64,000 bases of DNA, from contig NC_085048.1 in NCBI RefSeq assembly GCF_963662255.1, positions 99,306,229 to 99,370,228 of the forward strand, read 5' to 3'. The translations under genes were made by a program, and so were the position numbers. Shown here piece by piece: positions 1 through 13,362 of this stretch. The notes beneath the pieces are model-generated. The model ran no database searches, was not told the origin of the DNA, and was given only the letters and a program-made list of their open reading frames with translations. Origin of the DNA: Cinclus cinclus (taxonomy: Eukaryota; Chordata; Aves; Passeriformes; Cinclidae). Position 1 is the first letter of the stretch. The number at the start of each line of letters is the position of its first letter.

Positions 1-806
1 GACCACCCAGAAGGCTGCTGACCTGTTCTGGATGAGATGCAGCTACCTGTCTGCTGAGAGAAAAAAAGGACTGCAGTCATTAGCTAATTTCTCCCATGCA
101 GGTCACAGAACAGCTGTCTGCTAATTACATTTCCTGACTGGTAGCCTAAGTTGATTTTGAACTAGGAGTCCACAGGTGAAAAATGTTGTATACTCTATTC
201 CAAATTTCATGGGTTTCCCCTCTGCATTGTTCGGGTTAGAAAAGGAAGAGGATGGAAAGTTTCCATATCTTCCTTCCCCCAGACTGATGGTTTTCACCCC
301 AGAAATTCATACTTCGAAGTTTTTTATTATTTTATGAGCAACTATCTGTGTTGTTTTTATGATGTACTTGAGAGCTCAGAAGTTGTGATCTTGCTGTGCT
401 GTACAATACAAATTATGGGACAATCTGCATTCCTGGTGTGTTGTGACCTGACAATATATGGGTACCTCAGCTGACAGGAGGACACTGTTCTCATAGTCTA
501 GTACATTTTATGCTGGCTCTGGCAAATACAGTGAGCAGACATTAAATGCTGCAGACAATCAAAATTCCCAAAGAGCATTTTTCATCCAGTATAATTTCAC
601 ACAAATATGCTTAGGTGACAGCTTGTTTAATATACACTGAATAATATAGGTCATGCCATTTGCCAGTGAGAGAGTTCCACCAGCAAGCATTTTATTAGGT
701 GCATTGTTATTTTGTGTTCACACCATCGCAATATTTACATTTCTTTTTTATTTGGTGAATTACTAAGGATGCACTGTGGCATTTAGATTAGCCCTTCATG
801 AGGGGC
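1..806. other. Unassigned AT-rich DNA
   Basis: No gene, RNA or recognisable repeat is visible. Frames are closed by frequent stops on both strands. The block ends directly at the TG that opens the LTR at 807. Confidence 0.55.
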
Positions 807-1589
807 TGTCCTGGTTTGAAAGACAGGTTCTGCTTCTGCTTCTTCCTAGCTTCTGCTAAGGAAAGCAGAAGCTTCCCTTTGGACTGAGAAATGTGATCTT
901 TCCTTCCTACAGATTACTATGATTTTGAAATTAAGGGAGCTCTCAGGCAAAGATATGGGGGTAGGAATAACAGTTCTTTACTAGTATCTCTAACAAGACA
1001 AACAAGAACAACAACAGCTATGAAATTACCCACAAACAGAACAGTAACTCAGTCCCAGTGTTTTTTGGCTGCAGGCACCTTTTCCCTGAGCTGCAGTTCC
1101 CGGTGCTGGGGCCGGGCGGGTCCCGCAGAGCCGCAGGAGGGCTGGGGGTGATGGCAGAGCTGTCCCAGGGGGAGAGAGAGATGGAGAGAGAGCTCTCCGC
1201 TCACGGTGTGGGTCCCAGTGCTCAGCAGAGTGCTGGATGGTGGCAGGTTACAGCGAGAAGGCAGCAGGGCAGGGTCCAACAGCAGTGAGGATGGCTCCTG
1301 GCGCTGGGATGGCAGGGATGGGACACAGGCAGCGATCGTCCTTCTCAACCAAACTCCACGGTAGAAATGGGTCGAGCCAGGGCCTTCTGTCTGCTCTTCT
1401 GGATGTTTGGATATCGAGGGGTTTCCCTCTTCTCTCCCCTCCCCCTTGCCACCAGGGCCAGTCAACAGGTATCTTAGCATGACAATGGGGAAAATTCCAC
1501 AGAGGGAAAAGGGAAAGAAGCAACCCCCAACAGGGGCTGTGTGAAAAAAAAGCACCAGGAGGGTGCATTCCTGAAGGTCATACAGCACA
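807..1589 (-). mobile_element. Solo LTR of an avian endogenous retrovirus (passerine-type), minus strand
   Basis: The segment opens with TGTCCTGGTTTGAAAGAC and contains two blocks that I remember as hallmarks of a common songbird LTR family: a stretch around 925-985 (AATTAAGGGAGCTCTCAGGC followed by an AAAGATATGGG motif) and a stretch around 1518-1580 (GAAGCAACCCCCAACAGGGG followed by GTGTGAAAAAA and a CATTCCTGAAGGTCA motif). The family match is from memory. Read on the minus strand it has LTR order: a GC-rich U3, a weak polyadenylation signal AGTAAA (plus-strand 977-982), about 170 nt of U5, and a terminal CA at 807-808. It is far more GC- and CpG-rich than its surroundings. The outer U3 edge is uncertain (1584-1589 are candidate TG starts) and I see no convincing target-site duplication. 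No gag, pol or env lies beside it, so it is most simply a solo LTR. Frames inside it, such as 1049-1600 minus, have no visible protein signature. Confidence 0.65.
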
Positions 1590-4500
1590 ATGGAGATCAC
1601 AAAACTGTTTTTCTTCGAAGGGTGAGAGCTCTACCTTAATTCTGGGGCCTGAATCCAAAAATGTTTATGGGTACTAAGGCCATTAGCTATTCTATCAACC
1701 TGATTATTCCTCTGACTAGGAGAGGTGCAAAAATTCCCTGAATTCAAGGGAAAACATGCTATGCTTTAAAGGCAGTTAGCCTCAGGTTTCCTGGGTGTAT
1801 GTTTTTTGAATACAGGTGACCAGGCTATGTCATAAGCATTTTTATGGCAAATAAAGGAGAAAGGGGCTCTGTACATCTCCTCCTCCCTAGCTGTATGGCT
1901 ATAAAAACCCATTGCCTTGCAGCCAAGCATAATTTAAGGAGCATGCACACAGAAATTGGGCAAAGAATCTCAGCATCAGGATTCTGGAGTTCTGATTCAT
2001 CAAAGGTCATGCATATCCCCACATATTAAACTCATCACCTTCTTATTCCATTGAAAATAGCTCCACAATAACCCATCTAGAATACTTTAAAGCTTATGGA
2101 AAGAAATAAAAACCCCACTTTCTCAGCAATTCTAGATCCTGGGTGTCTGCTACTCAGAGATTTTCTCATACCAATATCCACACAAGATGTTGCACCACGT
2201 GGCCAAGAGCAATGCCACAGGAGATGTTCTCCCAGAGACAAAAGCAAAATGGACACATTAGCTCTGTGCCCCTCGCACATTAATAAGACCTGTCACTTGC
2301 CAGCACAAGCTAACACAGGCTCTGCCTTGGGCTGACATAGCTCAGTTACTCTTGAAGACACTCACAACAGTCTGGGGATCTCTGCAAAAACTCTGTACTT
2401 AATTCAGATACGACTGCAGACACATGGTATCAGGCCCATTAAAATGTTTCTGTCAGGATGTACTCAAGGACCTGGAGGCAGTGAGGGAAAAAAAAAATCT
2501 TTTTTATTTTTTAAGTATGGTTCTGAATTGCACTGTATTCACAGGTTCATCAATGATCAGACAAATTATTCAGATGATCTGCCTCTTTTAAATATAGTTT
2601 TCTCATTCTATTTTATTCCATTCATTTTGCCAATGTAATATTTGTCTTCTATTTTCCTGTGCCATGACTGGTTTTGAATATCTGCCCAATGCAGAATCAT
2701 AGCTCTAAATATTCAAATTCTGTTCTCTGCAATAGACCCAGTATCACAATTTTGAACTGGGGCCATAGACAGTTTTTTGAACCCAATTTCTTTCTGCCAC
2801 ATCACCCTTGAGACTGTCTGAAGACAAGCAATGATTTCTTTTTTTTTTTTTTAATGCAAATTAAAACCTGGTTTACTGAGCTTTACCTACGTCCTGACAC
2901 ACCACTGTATCATCACCACCACCACTGCCAGTAAGGATGCTGCCAAATGCTGATTTTGGAACTCAGAATTCCAGAAATCAGCAGTGCTGAAAGTAAAAAG
3001 CACAAAGCTCATATTTTTTTCATGAGAAAATTTCCTGTCCATTGGTGCTCAGCTGAGTCCTACTGTTTGGACCTTTGAGAGTCTGACCCACTTAGAAGAG
3101 ATCAACTGAGATCTCAGGCTATTTCTTCACAAACATAGTGGCATCTCTGACTTTATAATGCTACATTGTAAAGGACTTTTGTTGTTTTGGGTTTTTTATT
3201 TAAAAAACTTATTTTATTGAAATTACGATTTTTTTTTAATGATGGCACTTAATACTCTCCAACACTTTCAACAATCTAAGTAGTCTAAGTAGTGTGTTAA
3301 TGCTACATAAATGTCTGAAATATTTTTTTAATTATTTTTTTGGCTTATGGAAAATCAAACATATTTTACCACTGATAATGATAACTTCTCCTAAAGTTAT
3401 GATGTCAACCTACTGATGAAAATAAGAGATTGTGAGTTATGAAAACAAATATAATATGGACAAGGAAGTGGGAATTAAAAAGAGCCATATTAAAATGAAA
3501 GGTACTGTTTTCAGCAGTAAGGTTAATTACCTTTATAATATACTACTAAATAAAGTGTCAAGGTGTCTAGCTCTGAGTTTGTCCAAGATTGCTGTTTTCC
3601 TGGAAGATTTGCCACTGTACGTATTTCTGGGTGTCAGTGGGAGGGCCATAAAGAAATCAAAAGGTCTGGGAGGACACTGACTTTGGACAGGTGGGATGAG
3701 AATGAGTAAGAGTCAGGGATTAGAGCTCAGCAGTGGGGAAGGGAGGCAGCACAGAGATCCTGAGTCCCAAGAAAAGCAGAATGGAAACTGCTGTGCTGAC
3801 TCTTGTTCAGCAGATGGGGCCCCCACTTCACAGCCACCTGTACCCTCATCACACAAAGGGGTGAAGAACATCTGCAGTTTGCCTGGGGCTCTGCTTCGCC
3901 ATGTTATTGTGGTTTAAGACAAGTTAAGGGGGTGGACACTACAAAATGAGTCACCTCCCCTTTAGCTTTATCTAATCCCTTTCCACCACTGAGACACGAA
4001 CGTGAGTAGATAGAAGTGAAAAAAAAAAAAATCAGTTTACCAAAAAAACACCCAAAATAACTGCAGGCAAGCAAAACAGTAATAATCACTAGATACAGAG
4101 TGATTGCTGAAATGTCCCAGACTCCCTGGGAGCAAAGAGAATCTCAAAATGGTGGAGAAATGGTATGTTCCTCCAAGCACGCGGTAAACTTACTCAAAAA
4201 ATTCTGGTCCTTTCACAGATTTCTCAAATCAAATAAGTTATTACCATATATTATTTCCTTCTTCTTTTTATAGAAACTTTGATATTTAATTTCTTGATAT
4301 AACTTTCAAATATTAGACTCTGTTGAACTTGTAGGTTCCTGAAAGCTGATGACTTACATCAGCAATGAAAGATGGTAAAAAACATAATTATAATTCATAA
4401 ATGTAATGCTACAGCTAGGAGATACTAAAAAAATTAATGTGGCTCCTAATTAACTTCCAGTAGCAAAGAATAAGGTCTTTTATAAAAAGTTTTAACAGAA

Positions 4501-7500
4501 ATTAATGTTTCTTTTTTTCTACAGAAATTAATGGCAAAAATCAATTATCTTTGTGGACAAAAAAAAAAATCATATTTTTATCAACCAATAAAGGTCTGAT
4601 TACACCAAAGAAATTATTAAGAATAGGACAGCAGATCTAAACCAGCAGGTTGGTTTTTTTATTAGCTTTGCTAGAATATAAATGGAATGACCAGCAGCAC
4701 TGCAGAAGAACCCAATGTTTAACCAGTCTGTTCTGTTATGGAGCAGAGATTCAGTCCCAAATAGAGGATGTAAATACCTTATTTCCTATTACTTTAACTA
4801 AACATCTGTTTGCTGCAACCTGTCTGAGAAAGGCGGAATTTGAGAAAAGGTTATAAGGTGTTCTGCAGGTTAAAAAAAACAAACAAAACAAAAACTATTT
4901 CTCCGAAGAACAGTAAGCACTGTCATGTAATAATTTATCTAGTTCCAATGCCAACATTATGGGTGAGCCTGTAAATGACTGCACATAACCTATAGAAGGG
5001 AAAAGAAAGTATAAGAACTCTTTTTTGGGACCATTCAAACCTTGAGTAACATCAGCATGTCAGTGAAGCCTTTTCACATCCTTACCCACCTCCAGTCCAT
5101 CCTATGCAACCAATGGGCTTTGTTAGGGAGCAGAAATCACAGGAAGGAATAGGCAAAAAATGCTCTCCTGTGTTAAAGCCAGTTTAGAAAATCTGTTCAT
5201 TTTATAAATAATCTCTGGGGGATATATCCAAGATAGCTCTCCTTAGATAAAACCATGCTAACAGGTCATCAAAGTTATAGGCTGAAATTTCCCTGTAACT
5301 TGGCAAATTTCAGCTGATATTCCTGACTGCTGGAAGGAAATTATTAAGCCAATTTTTAGAGAGGGACTTTTGTTTCCTCTTTAAGAAAATGCACACACAA
5401 ATTTTAGTTTCAGTCTACTTATTTTAATATCTCCTTGTCTTGATTGTCTTATTTTCAAGGGTTGGCACCCAAAGGGCTGTCATGCTGCTTCTTAATAATT
5501 TTGACACCTAGTCAGGTCATTTTTCGGAATTAAATGATACACAGCTCTCACATTTTCATTTTTCACCCTAGAAAAATAAATGCTGAAGCTTTCCTTTCAT
5601 GTATGGCAAAAGCATTTCCATATCAAGCTCACCACTCTTCCTGCTGTACTGAATTGGAATGTGACTGGGACACAGCACAACATACAGCCCATACCAGAAA
5701 AAATACTTCTGCTCTTCAGAAATATAGATATGCACTATATGAAATTTTAAAAAAAGTAAATCATGTGGCTTCTGTATGAATTTTGGAGCAAAATCCTGAC
5801 CTATATTTCTAGAGGATTGCCTGCTGAACATGTGAGCTTGGTCTTTTTTCTAACACAACCATGCAGACCTCTGCAAGTAATTTGATGAACTGATTGATTT
5901 GGCCAAAAATTATCCCCATGAATCACAAATGAAGACAGAACCACCACACCTTTATAAACTGTGTCTCCTACCAGTGATCAAGCCAACTTATGCATTTAGC
6001 TTATAGACCCTGGTCATAAAATTTCATTCACTTATGTCAGCCATATAATCACTCCATTTGGGCTGATGTGACATTTCTTTCCTAACACTGCACTTTCAAA
6101 GAAAAAATTGGTAATGCATTTATTTATCTTCTTAAGATATTAAAAAAAAAAAACCAAACAAACAAAAAAAATCCTTGGATATATATTTTAATGTGAATCT
6201 CCATAGTATTTCTGTCCAGAGAGCACTTTGGGACCCTCCAAAGTGCTGCCATTCAAACTAATCAGTATCCTTGCAGCATGAGTTGCTATTCATCACTAGA
6301 AAACATCTGCAATCTATTCTTGTATAATTAGCATGCATTTGTAATGCTGTAGATACTTTTATTTCTGTGTAATTTCTATGCTAATGCTGAAGGCAGAGAG
6401 ACCAAACTCCTTGCTGCTCACTTTCTCCCCATGACTGAGGCTTCTCCTCCAGCTCAGATGAGAGGGGGGCAGCAACAAGGGAGGCAATGTGGCTGGGCCT
6501 TCTTCAGCATGAGAGTGAGACATCCACAGGGCATAGTGCAGCCCGGACCTCCTAACCCAGGGCCACATTGCTCCTTGACAAGCAGGTCACCACTGAGACT
6601 TCTGGCATCTTGACAACATGCTTATGAATAAACCAGTTTCTTTCATTTTTGGAAGGTGGAAAGGGAGAGGGAGTCTTTTTGAAGGAAGAAAGAACCTTTC
6701 TTTTTCTCAGGCTAGATCTGTTTCTAAAAGGAAAAAAAATAGCCTATTATAACATTATGTAAATCCCAGTTTTCTTTCTTAAATGGCAATTAAAACCAGT
6801 GTAATTCATACTATTGTTTGCACTGTGTGACATTAAGTTAAATTCTTTTTTCAGTTAATTTATAGTTTGCTACTGATCTCTAGTGCCCTTCAGACACTCT
6901 TGAAAATAATTATTTAGGTCTCTATTAAAAATGTTTTGATGAATAAAATTGCTGAAGTACTAGCTGATGACCACCAGCTATATTTCAAGCAGAAACAGGC
7001 TTGGGGCTTCAGAGTTTTGTTATTTTTAACAAGAAACTGGAACTAAGCTAATGGTGAACAAGCTTTCTAATGCTGTCTAATCTTGTGAGTCAAAATACCA
7101 CTGACTACATTACGCATAGGCACTGTTTTGGAAAGCTCCTGTCTGGTTGCTGTGTTAAATTATGGAAAAAATGGATTAACAGAATCACACAAAGGTGTTT
7201 GTTCATATCTCTGCCAATGTAGTGTGTTTTTTAAATCCTTAAAACCTCGAGTCCCATATTGGTTGTTGTAAAACAAGGTGATGTTGTGTACATTTCACAG
7301 TTCTTGTCCTGACTTCCTTTCAAACATGGGAATTCTGGTGCCACCAAATTATTGAACAGAATTGCATTGATTTTGATATATTAGAGCCTGAGATGAGAAA
7401 AGTTCAATTATTCTTGTCAGGACATCTATCTAGGAGACAGGCAAAAATAAAAAAAAATTTAAAAAAGATTGACTTACTTTAGATTCAAAATGGATGGAAT

Positions 7501-9855
7501 CATTTTGAGAGGAAAATATTTCAAATTGGAATTAGAGTATCCACAATCCTTGTTAAGAGGCATATTGCAAATATAACTCATGAGAAATAGTTACTTATAG
7601 TGGAAAACTTTTGAAAACAGTTGTGGAAAAATGAGTTACACAAATCAAACCTCAGAAATTGTAGATAATCAATAATACAGCAGCTAGTTTTAGCTTGGTG
7701 ATTTTTTCCTCATCTGTGTTCAGGCTGCTGCTCAAAACCATTCTTACCCCCTGCTCTGAATTGCAGGAGATCAGAGAATTAATGACTTTACCATCATACA
7801 TTACACTGCAGAATTTCTGTTTCACAGCATGTTAGCTGTACTCACTCAGCCATCTCCATGTCCCAGCTTAGGTTGTGCCTGTAACAATATACAGCTTGAA
7901 AATAATATTAAGGAGCAGATTTAATCATGTTAAATTTCAAAACCAGAAGTTGCCTGCTTATCTGAGTGTTTTTGAATTGCAATCTAAATCAGCATGTTAA
8001 AGATGAACAGGAACACTTTTTGCTATGACAGAATCAACTGAAGTAAGGGAATCAAGAGAATGGGATTTTTTTGCTCTAATTTTCCTGAAAGCAAATAAAA
8101 GTGTGCTTTATATAACTAAAATCTGCATGTGAATGTCTATGTATTTTCATAAATGAACACCTTTCTTGTTAGCTTACTGTTTACATAAATAGACATGTGT
8201 ACTTATGTAGGACAAAGTCAGTTAATTTAATGTTATGTTTCCCTACATTACAAGAAAGGCTTGAAAAAACTGGCCTATTCCTAAGGCAACACATCAACAG
8301 TGAAGTGTCAAATATCATCACATTATGACTAATGTTCCATTTTGCATCTTAAATATTTTAAACTTGTATTTGTTTTGGGCTCTGTGAAGTTTATGAGTGG
8401 GCACTTCAGAGCAAATATAAGCCTGTATGCTTCAGTGCAGTTCAGGAGTTCTTTTTTCTCCATAAATCCCCTCCCACTGCCTCCTTGCCATCCCCTCAGA
8501 GCCTGAGCTTCTCCTGAAAGAACTCCCTGAGTCATTTAACACCCTCCTTTCAGAAGGCTCAGCCTCTATCACCTTATACATGTGAAACAGCACTAAGATA
8601 CCCTCCTCCAGATGCACTCTACACAGGCAGCCTCAAGACCTTAATCTCCTGCTTCTGGGCATCTCAGAAAATAACTCACCTCTTTCTTTACCCCTTCTTT
8701 TTATCTCTCTTGCTCTTCATTTGCTTTTCACTCTGCAATGAGTTCATCGGGATAATGCTTGACAAGTCAAGTTGCACACAAGGCAACAAAAAAGACCCCC
8801 TGGGCTTGAGAGGCCCTTCAGGTCAAGAAGTCCCTCTCTGGAAAAGCAGCAGGAGACCATACATCACAACAACTCCATTGCAGTGGCAGGGATCAATGGA
8901 AACGCAATAATATCGATAAAATATGTGCAAAGCCTATGATGTTCTCTCTTCTGGGGCCACAGCATCGATGAGATGTCACTGACAAACCACCAGGAGTTGC
9001 CACAAAGCTCTGACACATTGATTTTCTGAAGCTGGGGTCTCCAGCTGTATTTCTAATAAAACAAAAGGTCTAGGTCTTCCTGTGCACCTGTGAGTTGTTG
9101 GCTATGGAGTCAAGCAGCTCAGAACTTGTGCTGTTTCATTTTAGCCCTGCAAACTACCTAAAGCTCTTGTAAAATAAGAGCTCATTAGGGGCAAAATTGA
9201 CAGCGAAGGTATTTTCTGTAGCTAAGCTTACATGCCAAAATGCTTATTTCTAAAAAGATGGGGGAAAGAGCAGGAAAAAAATGAACTAAAAATATGTGGT
9301 CATGTTTTCTTCATTGCAAAGAGTTGCTTAATAGAAAACTCTGCAGCATAAGATTTAATCCCTCTTTGATGTGCAGCCTCACCTAACATTTTAAGATGCA
9401 AGATTTCAGAATGCAATTTTATTTCCTTACTAAAAGATTTCCAGATTCACTGGAGACAAACCAACATACCTATATATTGAAACACTTAAAAGCTGGATTT
9501 CTAACTAGACACAACTTCTTTGACATTCTAGTTGTGAATGAAAGAAATGCAATTAGCATGTGAAAATTAAAAATGGAATATAGCAGTGTAGGGATTTGAC
9601 ACCCTTGTCTGTGCTCTGAGATGATATTTCTGCTGCCTTAGCAGAGTAGACTTTTAACTACATTTCAGTGACATTCTGTTTGAAAATATCCAAATATCCT
9701 GTCTAGACATCTCCCTGTGTCACAAGGTTCACTCAGCTCCTAAGAAGAGCAGAGACATCCTAAGCATCTCTGACACTTGGATTTTGCCACATGGGAAGAA
9801 TAAACAAAGGACTAAGGAAATCAGACTATCACTCTGTTTATTCACAGGAACAATT
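1590..9855. other. Long unassigned AT-rich stretch
   Basis: Over 8 kb without a recognisable gene. It contains scattered homopolymers (T14 at 2839-2852 and A-runs near 4018, 4559 and 6141), a 10-bp-arm inverted repeat at 5281-5314, and a pyrimidine-rich patch around 8450-8720. Frames are short (92 codons or fewer) with no familiar motifs. No LTR, CR1 or SINE signature was recognised, though diverged repeats could be missed by eye. Confidence 0.5.
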
Positions 9856-9951
9856 TTACCACCCCCCACCCCACCCCAGCACACACACACATGCACATGT
9901 GTGTACGAATATGTGTATAGATATTTGTGTGTGTGTGTGTGTGTGTGTGTG
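9856..9951. repeat. Composite microsatellite: C-runs, (CA)n, then (GT)n
   Basis: C-runs separated by single A's (9860-9877) lead into (CA)n at 9880-9890, an ATGCACATGTGTGT transition, a short AT-rich spacer, and a pure (GT)n of about 12 units at 9927-9951, ending in GCGCAC. The CA and GT blocks are complementary, so they can pair as an imperfect hairpin, and the alternating purine-pyrimidine runs are classic Z-DNA-forming sequence. The overlapping frames here (9729-10049 minus, 9784-9996 plus) are simple-repeat artefacts. Confidence 0.9.
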
Positions 9952-12395
9952 CGCACATACAATTTTTTTTTTAATGCAGTAGCCTCCAGAAGGTAGCAGA
10001 GAATGAAAATGCAACTGAAAACACAGCTGCCTGAACTAGGGAGGGTCAAATGACAGAGTAACTCTCATGCAGGCCAACCTACATGAGACAGGCAAAACAG
10101 GGAGTCAACAAGTGCCCTTAGTCTTGTTCTTTTGGGAAACAAAATTATTTTCCCTGTCAAGAAGTGGGGAAGAGTCTTCTTCCATCAAAGTCATCCAGTC
10201 TCAATTTCCTTAGTCCAGGCTAGTAGCATGCCCTTGAATCAGTATTGACCTAGTGCTCTATTTTAATAAAATTTTAGAGGCTCAAAACAATATTCTGTGA
10301 TCACTCCTGTGGCACCAGAAAAGTCTTTACTTGCTGAGTACATCCTCAGCAGTCCTTTGATGGAAATAGGTCTGAAACTCTGGAGTTGCAGAAAGATCCA
10401 GTACTTTGGGGACCCATACTCCCAACTAGCAGTGCAAGATTCATATCAGGCTCAAGGCAGAAAACCAGATATCTTCTTTTAGAGAAAAAAAATAAAAGAG
10501 TTTGTATCAAATGGGTCCTTGTTTTTCAGCAGATTCTTCTCTTTCTGGTAATTTCAGTGTGCCCCATTAGTAAGAAACACTGGTTGAAAGAAATGGAAAC
10601 TTGAAGAAGCCAGAGAAATACTGAATGACAGTGGTATGCTCAAAGAACTTTCTTTCAAAGGAAGCTCATAAAATATGTATCCCAGCTGTTCTTTACTTTC
10701 TAATCAGGTTTTCTGATATAATGAATCTTCATCCAGAAAGACACTTGCTCATTCATGTGATGGTTCTGTCAAAAAAAAAAAAAAAAAAAAAGGGAAACGC
10801 AAATAATGGGAAAAGATCAACTTAATCCATTTCAGCTTAACTATGCAGCTGAACTCAGGAGGAAATGATATTAAACTGAAATCTGTAAAATTTTTGGCTC
10901 TTTCAAAATGCTCTTTTAGACAGCAAATATTTGCTGAAGATTACCCTGTGTTGTTGATGCTGCTAATTATCAAATAAAACCCTCAGGTTGTGCCACCACA
11001 TCTGGCCCGTCTATTTGCTGAAAACATAAATAACCATGTGCTGTCCCCACTCCTAATGGGATTTGGTGTCATGTGCCCTATGTTAAATGCTGCAGAGCAC
11101 AGCAGCACCTTCCCCTGCAAGCAGAAGGCAAAGCCAGCCTGACACTCAGGGACTGCTTGTCCTGGTGGTATTGGGTTTGCAGTGTGTGCCAGATTTATTC
11201 ATGTATACAAGCATCACCTCACTGACAGCCACAGGGAGGTATTCAGGGCAATTAGAATGGCAATCAAGAATTGACATCACCTCCTGCTCAGCCCATGTTA
11301 TTCAATATAAAAATAATCTCAATTGGTTCTGCATTCAGGCTTTGGGTTCACATTAAGTTGTGGAAGCAGCAATTAATTCAGGCTTTTCATTTTGGTAGGC
11401 TGAAAAAAAAAAGAGAGAAGTATTTGGGTTGTTTTCACTTCTAATAAGAGCACAATTTACTCTTAAGGTCAGAAGTGTGACATATGTTCTGTCTTGCATT
11501 ACAAAAATAATGATGTATTGGGTCATTTGAGATATACAGGGCTGAGGGGAAATAAACAGAAAGCAAGACAGAGAGACAGCTCCTGGCTTGCTGTTGACAT
11601 GATTCTGTGTTTCTGTGCAGCCATCATTAAAATGCCAGGCTGCTAAATACCTCAGAAAATAAAACCATGCACTAAAAAGAATTATTTATTGGCTTGGATT
11701 GCAAAACAAAACCCTCTTGTTGAACAGGCATTTAAAAGAACTGTTTTGATATTCAGGCAGCACCTAGCAGTGAGACAGCTTGTCAATGGTTCCTTTATAA
11801 AACACTCATTTCTCAAAAAGTGTTATGTTTTATGTCAGCTAAAGAGAAAAATGGTTAAATCAGCTTGTCTATTTTTGAAACGAAGATCAGCAAAAATCAA
11901 ATCAAAACAAAACAAGATGTTTCAACGATTTCCAAGTTCTATTTATGCTTCTTCCTAACAGAGAAAAATGTTATCTTCCAAAGGAAAATCCAGGAAAGTC
12001 TGTATTAAGAATGAATTTACTTAAAATCCACTATTTCTACTTAACTGTTCAGTTAGTTCAAAGGATAAACTGTGATTATGTATTAATTTTAAGAATTAGG
12101 AAGACATCAACAGTATCATTTCCCATTGTTCTCTGTGAAGTACATTGAGGAGCATGTTCTCAGTCATCCTTTCACTTTCCACACAGAGCACTCACTTTGC
12201 AGTGGTATTTTCACACCCAGAGGCACAGCAGCCTGCAGAGAGGTGTCTGATTGCCCCATACCCCCCAAAGTGGGCAGATCGCTCAAGTAGCAGGATAATT
12301 TATTCCTCTCCAAATGAACTGCTTCAGACTAGACTCCAAGAGAAGCAGAAATTCTCAGCACCTTACTCCATTAAATCAATGATACTATTTACAGT
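9952..12395. other. Unassigned DNA with a 21-bp poly-A tract
   Basis: No gene recognised. An A21 tract sits at 10771-10791. It has no AATAAA a short distance upstream and no visible target-site duplication, so I cannot call it a retroposon tail. Around 11230-11420 the sequence is rich in ATTA/CAATTA-type words and reads like a candidate conserved non-coding element, a guess that needs alignment. Confidence 0.5.
10771..10791 (+). repeat. Poly-A homopolymer (A21)
   Basis: Uninterrupted run of 21 A followed by GGGAAACGC. Origin unknown: it could be a retroposon tail that has lost its body, or simple slippage. Confidence 0.95.
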
Positions 12396-12426
12396 GCAAG
12401 AGTATAGGCAAGCAAGAGTATAGGCA
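12396..12426. repeat. Short tandem duplication, 15-bp unit
   Basis: GCAAGAGTATAGGCA at 12396-12410 is repeated exactly at 12412-12426 with one A between, and a partial third echo (GACAAGAG) follows. Perfect identity suggests a recent slippage duplication. Confidence 0.9.
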
Positions 12427-13362
12427 GACAAGAGTTTTTGTCAGGTTTTGTTAAGTTTGTCAGGTGAATTGCTCCATCAGCTGAAATGCTTGGAGAAGGA
12501 ATCAGCATGATCTTGCTGATGTACTCCAACCCAATGCACTCTGAGTGGATTGGTCCAGTGCCCATCCTCCATCAAAACATTTTTGGTGGTGATGCACACA
12601 TTTGTTTGAAAATCTGGTCTTTAATTCATTGGCATTAATGTTCAAAGCAGCACTAAGTCAGTAGGGCTTCATGAGCATGAGAAGGGAACGAGGACAGCAG
12701 TTCTGAAGGAAAGTGACAGCTGAGACTAAACGAATGCAGCATCCCACAGAAAATTCCTGCTCCAGAAAATATTTTTAGAAGCTGCCCGTCAAGTGTCTCC
12801 CTGTGCTGAAGCACCCCTGGTACTGCCTGTTTAGCATAGGTCAGACCTGTTTCTAAAGGCCAGGCCTGACAGGATGAATGCTGATACCAGGCCAAGAAAT
12901 GGAAATCTGTGGGGCTTTCTTTTGCTTCTTTTAGACTGATGACCTTTCTGAAGCCTGATATGGAGTACAGTGTGTTGGTGTTTGGTGTTTGTTTGCTGTG
13001 ATTTTATTCTGCCTATTTGTAAAAACCTTCACAGAGTAATTTCTGTTGCCTAAGTCTGTTATATGGTTTTTTGGTACAAGGAGTGTAATATGATGTAAAG
13101 TACATCATTAGGAAATAATTGCACCTGTTTAGAAACAGCACAGGTGATGGCAAGCAAAAAGCAAAGTAGAAAACCAGAATGTACTTCAATTTTATCACAG
13201 TATTCCAGTGAATGTTTGGTAAAGAGAAGAGAGAGGTTCCTCAGGTTGCTAGCGTGTTTTCATAAAAACCATCACTCCTGCAGCTTCGATCAGTTCTTGT
13301 ATGCCTATGGAAAATTAAAAATAATTATAGCTTTCATCATAGATTAGAGTACAAAACTGAAA
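12427..13362. other. Unassigned DNA
   Basis: No gene or recognisable repeat. Short frames on both strands have no family signature. Confidence 0.5.

Noticed and set aside
1049..1600. 183-codon minus-strand frame
   Set aside because: Lies wholly within or at the edge of the GC-rich LTR; no gag, protease, pol or env motif.
10740..10791. A21 tract as a retroposed mRNA tail
   Set aside because: No AATAAA at the expected distance, no open frame upstream and no target-site duplication.
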